A stretch of DNA of 11,367 nucleotides, taken from positions 1 to 11,367 of the forward strand of contig JACRCS010000204.1 in assembly GCA_016218905.1 (NCBI GenBank), read 5' to 3'. The notes under the pieces are model-generated. The model was not told where the DNA came from, searched no databases, and saw nothing but the letters and a program-made list of their open reading frames with translations. Both the position numbers and the translations under genes were made by a program. This document shows positions 6,598 through 11,367 of this stretch, in pieces (the first letter of the stretch is position 1; the number at the start of each line of letters is the position of its first letter). The stretch is from Deltaproteobacteria bacterium. GTDB lineage: Bacteria > Desulfobacterota_C > Deferrisomatia > Deferrisomatales > JACRMM01.

Positions 6598-6912
6598 TGT
6601 CTCTCGCGAAGGGGGTTGCCCAGCGTTCAGACGAAGGAGAGTGAACGCAAACGAAGGATTCCGCGCTTCCGCCGTCCAACGAGAGCCCCGCCGCGCCCGA
6701 GAAGATGGTAACTCTTCTTGGTTGTTGGGTGTTTCCGCTATGATAGCCGGCTGGAGCGGGTCGGACGCTGCGCGCCCCGGAGGGCTGGAGGGGACCCATC
6801 TCTCCGCCTACGGCGGAAAAAGACTCCGCCGCCACTCTCTTGCTTCGGCGCCGCGGTCCGATCTATTGCTTCGCCGCCTCGAAACCCGGCGCCCCGAAGC
6901 TGAACGAGTCAG
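6598..6912. other. Spacer upstream of the plus-strand operon
   Basis: About 315 bases without a supportable gene. It holds a candidate promoter near 6739 and a perfect hairpin TCCGCC-TAC-GGCGGA (6803-6817) followed by AAAAA, which lies in the predicted leader. No tRNA or known riboswitch was recognised. Confidence 0.5.
6718..6744 (+). promoter_or_regulatory. Candidate promoter of the glycan-modification operon
   Basis: TATGAT at 6739-6744 matches five of six bases of the sigma-70 -10 consensus in a locally AT-rich patch within GC-rich DNA. The -35 is poor: TTGGTT (6718-6723) with a short 15-base spacer. It would give a leader of about 160 bases before the first gene. Confidence 0.35.
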
Positions 6913-7647
6913 ATGAGGACACTCTTCATCATCCCCGCCTTCAACGAGGGGAAGAACATCGGCAGGGTCATCGACGACCTGCGCGAGCACGTGCCCGAGG
7001 GCGACATCGTGGTGATGGACGACGGTTCGTCCGACGGGACGGCGCGGGTCGCCGAGGGCCGGCGCGTCCCCGTGGTCAGCCTGCCCTTCAACGTGGGCAT
7101 CGGGGCCACCATGCAGGCGGGCTACCTCTACGCCCGGCGGCGCGGCTACGACGCGGCCGTGCAGTTCGACGGCGACGGCCAGCACTGCGCGGATCAGGTG
7201 GCGGGGCTGCTGAGGCCCGTGCTCGAAGGCGCCGCCGATATCGTCGTCGGGTCGCGCTTCCTCGACATGCGGACCCACCGGCCCGGCTGGTCGAGGCTCG
7301 TCGGGATCCGGATTCTCTCGGCCGTCGTCTCCGCCCTGGTGGGGCAGCGGGTGACCGACCCCACGTCGGGTTTTCGCGCCGTCAACCGGCCCGTGATCGA
7401 GCGCTTCTCCGAGTCGTACCCGGACGACTACCCGGAACCCGAGTCCCTGGTGCTGCTCCACCGGTGGGGCTTTCGCCTGCGCGAGACGCCGGTCGCCATG
7501 CGCGACCGGCTCGAAGGCTCCTCCACCATTACCTTCGTGCGCGGCATCTACTACATGGTGAAGGTCGTGCTGGCGATCTTCGTCGACATGATGAAGCCGG
7601 TCACGTCCGGGGCGGGCTCCGGAGGGGCGGTAGGAGGCGAGGCATGA
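6913..7647 (+). CDS. DPM1/GtrB-like family 2 glycosyltransferase (polyprenyl-phosphate sugar synthase type)
   Basis: 244 residues. Motifs in order: IIPAFNEGKNI (6-16), VMDDGSSDGT (34-43), FNVGIGATMQAGY (59-71), the metal and donor site QFDGDGQH (84-91), VVGSRF (111-116) and DPTSGFRAVNRP (149-160). This is the dolichol-phosphate-mannose synthase/GtrB subgroup, which moves a sugar from a nucleotide donor to a polyprenyl phosphate at the cytoplasmic face of the membrane. It lacks the two C-terminal membrane helices of GtrB proper; only a mildly hydrophobic stretch is seen at 212-226, so it may rely on the next gene for membrane contact. The ATG at 6913 has a weak ribosome site but starts the domain correctly. 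Its TGA overlaps the ATG of the DUF2304 gene (ATGA), a very common pairing for this subgroup. First gene of the plus-strand operon. Confidence 0.88.
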   Translation: MRTLFIIPAFNEGKNIGRVIDDLREHVPEGDIVVMDDGSSDGTARVAEGRRVPVVSLPFNVGIGATMQAGYLYARRRGYDAAVQFDGDGQHCADQVAGLLRPVLEGAADIVVGSRFLDMRTHRPGWSRLVGIRILSAVVSALVGQRVTDPTSGFRAVNRPVIERFSESYPDDYPEPESLVLLHRWGFRLRETPVAMRDRLEGSSTITFVRGIYYMVKVVLAIFVDMMKPVTSGAGSGGAVGGEA

Positions 7648-8042
7648 CCTTCTTCACGCTGCTGACGATCGTCTCGAGCGCCTGCGTGATGGCCGGCGTG
7701 GTGGAGCTCATCCGCAGGCGGCGCCTGAAGGAGAAGTACGCGATCCTCTGGCTCTTCGCGGGCGCGGGTCTGATGACCCTTTCGTTGACGCGCAGCCTGC
7801 TCGAGCAGATCTCGGTCGCCATCGGGATCTTCTACCCGCCCTCGCTCCTCTTCCTCGTGGCCTTCGGATTCCTCACGCTCATCAACCTCCACTACTCGAC
7901 CGTCATCTCGCAGCTCACGGAGAGGAGCAACAAGCTCGCGCAGGAGGTCGCGCTCCTCAGGGCCGAGGTGAAGCAGGGGCGCGAAGCGGGCTCCTCCGAT
8001 CCCGCTCCGAAGCCCGGCGGCGCCGTCGCTCCGCCGCTGTAA
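7644..8042 (+). CDS. DUF2304 family membrane protein
   Basis: 132 residues. The ATG at 7644 overlaps the previous stop, with AGGAGG at 7632-7637. Three hydrophobic segments are visible (about 4-22, 32-50 and 64-82), separated by the basic loop RRRRLKEKYAILW that is typical of the family. A predicted coiled-coil helix follows (about 88-110, LTERSNKLAQEVALLRAEV), then a proline- and glycine-rich tail. DUF2304 proteins are regularly encoded next to GtrB-like glycosyltransferases, as here; their function is unproven, but a membrane partner or anchor for the soluble glycosyltransferase is the natural reading. The first part of the open frame upstream of 7644 is a shadow of the glycosyltransferase and not part of this gene. 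Confidence 0.85.
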   Translation: MTFFTLLTIVSSACVMAGVVELIRRRRLKEKYAILWLFAGAGLMTLSLTRSLLEQISVAIGIFYPPSLLFLVAFGFLTLINLHYSTVISQLTERSNKLAQEVALLRAEVKQGREAGSSDPAPKPGGAVAPPL

Positions 8043-8051
8043 AGGCAGATC

Positions 8052-10211
8052 ATGAAGAGACGCTCCCCCTCGCCTCCGCCCACGCCGGCCCCCTCGGACG
8101 CGCCGCGCCGCGTACCTCTCTGGCAGGCCGTAGTGCTCCCCGTCGCCGCCGTCCTGGTCTTCTTCTTCCTGCTCGAGGGGGCGTTCGCCCTCTTCGGCGT
8201 CAAGCCCTCGGTGACCGAGGACCCCTTCGTCGGGTTCGCGGGCAACGTCCCGCTCTTCGTCCCCTCGCCCGACGGCACTCAGCTGGTCACCGCGCCCAAC
8301 AAGCTGGGCCTCTTCAACCCCCAGAGCTTCCCGCGGGTGAAGGCGCCGGGTACGTACCGGATCTTCTGCATGGGCGAGTCCACCACCTACGGGCACCCGT
8401 ACACCGACCCCACGTCCTTTGCCGGGTGGATGCGCGAGCTGCTGCCCGTGGCCGACGCCGGCAAGCGCTGGGAGGTGATCAACACCGGCGGGATCAGCTA
8501 CGCGAGCTCCCGCGTGGCGCACCTGATGGAGGAGCTGGTCCGCTACCAGCCGGACCTCTTCGTGATCTATGTGGGGCAGAACGAGTTTCTTGAGGAGCGT
8601 ACCTACGGAAAACTCCGGAAGGTGCCGACGCCGGTCCGGAAGACCGTCGCCGTGCTCTCCGGGACCCGCACCTGGGCGGGCATGACCGCGGCGCTCAAGG
8701 GGCTCGGGATCCACCCCGAATCCGGGAAGCAGCGCCACCAACTCGCGGGAGAAGTGGACGCGGTCCTCGAGCGCTCCGCCGGCCTCGAGCGTTACACCCG
8801 GGACGACGTCCTGCGGGAGAACGTCCTCGAGCACTATAGGATAAGCCTGCAGCGCATGGTGGAGATCGCCCGGTCGGGCGGGGCGCAGGTCATCTTCGTG
8901 ACGCCGGCGACCAACCTGAAGGACTGCACCCCCTTCAAGAGCGAGCATACGGCGGGCCTGGACCCGGCGGCCCGGCAGCGCTCCGAGGCGATGCTCGCCG
9001 CGGCCCGGGAGGCAATGGCGAGGAAGGACTGGGCTGGGGCCCTCCAGAGCCTCGACGAGGCGGTAAAGCTCGATCCTCGCCATGCGGAGCTCCTCTACCG
9101 CAGGGGGCAAGCGCTCTTTGCGCTCGGACGGTACGATGAAGCCGAGTCGGTGCTGCGCCAGGCCCGGGACGAGGACGTCTGCCCGCTGCGAGCTCTGACC
9201 CCGATCCCGCGGATCGTGGCCGAAGTGGCCCGCGAAGAGGGCGCCGGGCTCGTAGACTACGTGGAGCTCCTGCGGGCGCGGATGCGTAACGAGCGGGGCC
9301 ATCCGATCCTCGGGCAGGAGTACTTCCTCGATCACGTCCACCCGAGCATCGAGGGTTACCGGATCCTCGCGGTCGCGCTCATCCAGAAGATGGCGGAGCA
9401 GGGGGTGGTGCAGCCGGGCCCGCAATGGGGCGAGCCGGCCATCGCCCGGGTCGCCGCCGCCGTCGAGGGCAGGATCGACCGGAAGGTCCACGGCCAGGCC
9501 CTCGCCACGCTCGCCCGCACGCTTCTTTGGGCCGGAAAGACCGAAGACGCCGAACGGCTGGCCGCCCAGGCCCTCGCCAGCGCCGGCGAAGTCCAGCAGA
9601 TCGCGGTCGATTCGGCGAGCATCCTGACCACGGTCTACCAGAGGCAGGGTCGCCCCGACCGGGCCCTCCAGCTCCTCTACTCGGCCATCGAAAAGGCGCC
9701 GGGCGCCATGGAGCTGCGCCTGAAGCTGGGTCTCGCGCTCGTCAGCCCGCCCTATTCCCAGCCGGAGGAGGCGGCCGCGAACCTCCTCGTGGTCACCCAG
9801 CAGTACCCGCAGTACGACGTGGCGCATGAGCTCTTCGGCCTCGCCCTCGCGAAGGGCGGCCGCCTCGGGCCGGCCTACGCGAGCCTGCTCGAGGCGCTAC
9901 GCCTCAACCCCAACAACGTGAATGCCAGGATGACGCTGGCGCAGGTTCAGTCTGCGTTGCAGGGCCAGTCGCCGAACCCGCAGCTCGCGAACCCTTTGCT
10001 GGAGATCTATCCCAACATCACCCCTCGGAGAGTGGTTCAGGTCCGATACGATGCGAGCGGGCGCGCGGTTCCAGACGGCATCGAAGTGGAGTGGCACGAA
10101 AACGGTCGGATCAAGCGGTTCCTCGACGTGGCGCAGGGCGTGCCGAACGGCCTCGAGCTCACGTGGGATCCGGGAGGTCGGCTCCTCGCGCGCAAGGCGT
10201 ACCGGAAATGA
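8052..10211 (+). CDS. Membrane-anchored SGNH/GDSL-type hydrolase with inserted TPRs and YwqK/MORN-like C-terminal tail
   Basis: 719 residues, 9 bases after the DUF2304 gene, with a modest AAGG ribosome site. A proline-rich cytoplasmic start is followed by one transmembrane helix (about 26-48), placing the rest in the periplasm. SGNH blocks are all present: GESTTYG (108-114, nucleophile Ser110), NTGGISYAS (144-152), GQNEF (175-179), and DHVHPS (427-432) giving Asp427 and His430. Between blocks III and V lies an insert with TPR-like helices (about 311-372, KDWAGALQSLDEAVKLDP and GQALFALGRYDEAESVLRQA). More TPR-like repeats occupy about 480-635. The final 60 residues carry two copies of a YwqK/MORN_2-type unit (PDGIEVEWHENGRIKRF and PNGLELTWDPGGRLLAR). 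SGNH enzymes in such clusters remove or transfer acyl groups on sugars; acting on the glycan made by this operon is inferred. Confidence 0.85.
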   Translation: MKRRSPSPPPTPAPSDAPRRVPLWQAVVLPVAAVLVFFFLLEGAFALFGVKPSVTEDPFVGFAGNVPLFVPSPDGTQLVTAPNKLGLFNPQSFPRVKAPGTYRIFCMGESTTYGHPYTDPTSFAGWMRELLPVADAGKRWEVINTGGISYASSRVAHLMEELVRYQPDLFVIYVGQNEFLEERTYGKLRKVPTPVRKTVAVLSGTRTWAGMTAALKGLGIHPESGKQRHQLAGEVDAVLERSAGLERYTRDDVLRENVLEHYRISLQRMVEIARSGGAQVIFVTPATNLKDCTPFKSEHTAGLDPAARQRSEAMLAAAREAMARKDWAGALQSLDEAVKLDPRHAELLYRRGQALFALGRYDEAESVLRQARDEDVCPLRALTPIPRIVAEVAREEGAGLVDYVELLRARMRNERGHPILGQEYFLDHVHPSIEGYRILAVALIQKMAEQGVVQPGPQWGEPAIARVAAAVEGRIDRKVHGQALATLARTLLWAGKTEDAERLAAQALASAGEVQQIAVDSASILTTVYQRQGRPDRALQLLYSAIEKAPGAMELRLKLGLALVSPPYSQPEEAAANLLVVTQQYPQYDVAHELFGLALAKGGRLGPAYASLLEALRLNPNNVNARMTLAQVQSALQGQSPNPQLANPLLEIYPNITPRRVVQVRYDASGRAVPDGIEVEWHENGRIKRFLDVAQGVPNGLELTWDPGGRLLARKAYRK

Positions 10212-10251
10212 ATGCAGAATGTAGAATGTAGAATGCAGAATATTGAATATA
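10210..10251. repeat. Six tandem heptamers (GAATGYA type)
   Basis: The units are GAATGCA, GAATGTA, GAATGTA, GAATGCA, GAATATT and GAATATA in exact 7-base register. The first unit overlaps the stop codon of the SGNH gene (TGA at 10209-10211) and the array fills most of the 65-base gap before the DUF5989 gene. It is strikingly AT-rich against its surroundings. Confidence 0.85.
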
Positions 10252-10276
10252 CCGAATTCATGTTAGAGGACGTGAG

Positions 10277-10426
10277 ATGGATTTCCTGAAAGATCTCTGG
10301 GGATTTCTGAGGGTCCGGAAGAAGTTTTGGCTGCTGCCGATCATCCTCTTCCTGTTCCTCTTCGGGACGGTGATCGTGCTGACCAGCGGCTCGGCCATCG
10401 CGCCGTTCATCTACGCGCTCTTTTAG
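10277..10426 (+). CDS. DUF5989 family (SxtK-like) small membrane protein
   Basis: 49 residues, too short for most gene callers. The ATG at 10277 has AGAGGA at 10265-10270 with a 6-base spacer. The sequence starts MDFLKDLWGFLRVRKKFW, an amphipathic and basic stretch, then one transmembrane helix (about 19-36, LLPIILFLFLFGTVIVLT), and ends GSAIAPFIYALF. This matches my memory of the DUF5989 family, short proteins found beside NodU/SxtI-like carbamoyltransferases and SxtJ; the equivalent gene next to the saxitoxin carbamoyltransferase is sxtK. Function is unknown; a small membrane helper of the carbamoyltransferase is the reasonable guess. It sits 17 bases before the carbamoyltransferase start, so they are surely co-transcribed. 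If the assignment is right, an SxtJ-like gene is expected just beyond the window. Confidence 0.85.
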   Translation: MDFLKDLWGFLRVRKKFWLLPIILFLFLFGTVIVLTSGSAIAPFIYALF

Positions 10427-10443
10427 AGGGAGAACGGCGGCTC

Positions 10444-11367
10444 ATGCCGGAAGCGATCCTCGGTGTCTCGGCGTTCTACCACGACAGCGCGGCGGCCCTC
10501 GTCCTGGGCGGGGAGCTCGTCGCCGCCGCTCACGAGGAGCGGTTCACCCGCAAGAAGCACGACTCCTCCTTCCCCCGCCACGCCCTGGCGTACGTGCTCG
10601 AGGAAGGGGGACTGGACCTCCGGGACGTCACTGCTATCGCCTTCTACGACAAGCCCTACCTCAAGTTCGAGCGGCTCCTCGAGACCTACCACAGCTTCGC
10701 CCCGCGGGGGCTGAAGAGCTTCCTCTCGGCGATCCCGGTCTGGATCAAGGAGAAGCTCTTCATGCGGCAGTTGCTGCGGGAAGAGTTGGAGAAGCTCGGC
10801 TCGGTCTGCCCCCGGCTCCTCTTCCCCGAGCATCACCTCTCGCACGCGGCGAGCGCCTTCTACCCGTCGCCCTTCGACGAGGCGGCGATCCTCACCCTGG
10901 ACGGGGTAGGGGAGTGGGCCACGTGCACGATCGGCGCCGGCACGGGGAACCGGATCTCGCTCCTGCGGGAGCTCGACTTCCCCCACTCGCTGGGCCTCCT
11001 CTACTCGGCGTTCACCTACTACTGCGGCTTCAAGGTGAACAGCGGGGAGTACAAGCTGATGGGGCTCGCGCCCTACGGGACGGCGGGTTCCCCGCGGGTG
11101 GAGAAGTGGAAGGCGCTGATCCTCCAGGAGCTCGTAGACCTGCGAGAGGATGGCTCCTTCCTGCTCAACATGGACTACTTCGACTACGCGACCGGGCTCA
11201 CGATGTGCGTCGACGGCGCGTGGGAGCGGCTCTTCGGCGTGCCCCGCCGCAGAGCGGAGGCGGCCGAGCTGGACCAGGGCCACATGGATCTCGCGCTCGC
11301 GATCCAGGAGGTCACGGAGGAGATCGTGCTCCGGCTGGCCCGGACCGCCCGGGATCTGACGCGGAGC
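10444..11367 (+). CDS. NodU/CmcH/SxtI-family O-carbamoyltransferase, 3' end cut by window edge
   Basis: 308 codons from the ATG at 10444 to the edge with no stop; full members have about 570-610 residues, so roughly the N-terminal half (the Kae1-like domain) is present. Diagnostic motifs: ILGVSAFYHDSAAAL (5-19) with His13 and Asp14, HEERFTRKKHDSSFP (30-44), PEHHLSHAASAFYPSPF (128-144) with the metal-binding histidines, LTLDGVGEWAT (150-160), and the highly conserved FPHSLGLLYSAFTYYCGFK and NSGEYKLMGLAPYG blocks (179-212). The family first makes carbamoyl-adenylate from carbamoyl phosphate and ATP, then moves the carbamoyl group to a hydroxyl of a sugar or small molecule; known members act on Nod factors, cephalosporin, tobramycin and saxitoxin. 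The substrate here is probably a sugar made or trimmed by the upstream genes; that is inferred. Confidence 0.92.
   Translation, partial: MPEAILGVSAFYHDSAAALVLGGELVAAAHEERFTRKKHDSSFPRHALAYVLEEGGLDLRDVTAIAFYDKPYLKFERLLETYHSFAPRGLKSFLSAIPVWIKEKLFMRQLLREELEKLGSVCPRLLFPEHHLSHAASAFYPSPFDEAAILTLDGVGEWATCTIGAGTGNRISLLRELDFPHSLGLLYSAFTYYCGFKVNSGEYKLMGLAPYGTAGSPRVEKWKALILQELVDLREDGSFLLNMDYFDYATGLTMCVDGAWERLFGVPRRRAEAAELDQGHMDLALAIQEVTEEIVLRLARTARDLTRS

Noticed and set aside
6209..6835. 208-codon minus-strand frame in the divergent spacer
   Set aside because: Only the short VVRYWTQAS part is protein-like, and that comes from the glycosyltransferase remnant. The rest changes frame relative to the homologous sequence and it overlaps the small gene of the nucleotidyltransferase pair.
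7551..9827. 758-codon minus-strand frame opposite the SGNH gene
   Set aside because: Long only because of high GC; composition is rich in Arg, Gly, Leu and Asp with no motif, while the plus strand encodes complete enzyme motifs across the same bases.
10423..11283. 286-codon minus-strand frame opposite the carbamoyltransferase
   Set aside because: The plus frame contains the diagnostic carbamoyltransferase blocks; the minus frame is a compositional shadow.
1..11367. CRISPR array, tRNA or rRNA genes, insertion sequence transposase
   Set aside because: No regularly spaced 24-40 base repeats, no tRNA-like or rRNA sequence, and no transposase or integrase motifs were seen on either strand.

Overview
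The window is GC-rich (roughly two-thirds G+C by eye) and gene-dense. It uses GTG and TTG as well as ATG starts. Its protein families are common in environmental Gram-negative bacteria of the Geobacter/deltaproteobacteria, NC10 or Acidobacteria type. I cannot place it to genus. Everything from position 1 to about 6.3 kb is read from the minus strand and everything from about 6.9 kb to the end from the plus strand, with a gene-poor divergent spacer between them.

Minus-strand half, in transcription order. A two-gene unit (6291 down to 5552) holds a small unrecognised protein whose stop overlaps the start of an MNT-type nucleotidyltransferase; it looks like a toxin-antitoxin or defence cassette. 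A GC-rich palindromic repeat block (5401-5522) follows, with a G-quadruplex motif. Next is an intact family 2 glycosyltransferase (5368 down to 4349). After a 620-base gap holding a long imperfect inverted repeat come three secreted proteins in a row (3726 down to 1): a 138-residue secreted domain, a seven-repeat probable beta-propeller protein with choice-of-anchor and bacterial-repeat domains, and a collagen-like Gly-X-Y protein that runs off the left edge. Each has a signal peptide and its own Shine-Dalgarno sequence, so they look like a cell-surface or exported-fibre operon.

Divergent spacer (6292-6912). It contains a frameshifted remnant of a second family 2 glycosyltransferase that is 69/79 identical over its best part to the resident glycosyltransferase 2 kb away. 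It also holds a short direct repeat and candidate promoters for both directions.

Plus-strand half. A tightly packed operon encodes a DPM1/GtrB-like polyprenyl-phosphate glycosyltransferase, a DUF2304 membrane protein (ATGA overlap), a membrane-anchored SGNH hydrolase carrying TPRs and a YwqK-like tail, a 49-residue DUF5989 (SxtK-like) membrane peptide, and the first 308 residues of a NodU/CmcH/SxtI-type O-carbamoyltransferase. Together they suggest a membrane-associated pathway that builds and decorates (deacylates or acylates, then carbamoylates) a glycan or lipid-linked sugar. This is the most promising little-described system here. A heptamer tandem repeat sits between the SGNH gene and the DUF5989 gene.

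Several real genes are easy to miss: the two genes cut by the window edges (collagen-like and carbamoyltransferase) and the 49-codon DUF5989 gene.
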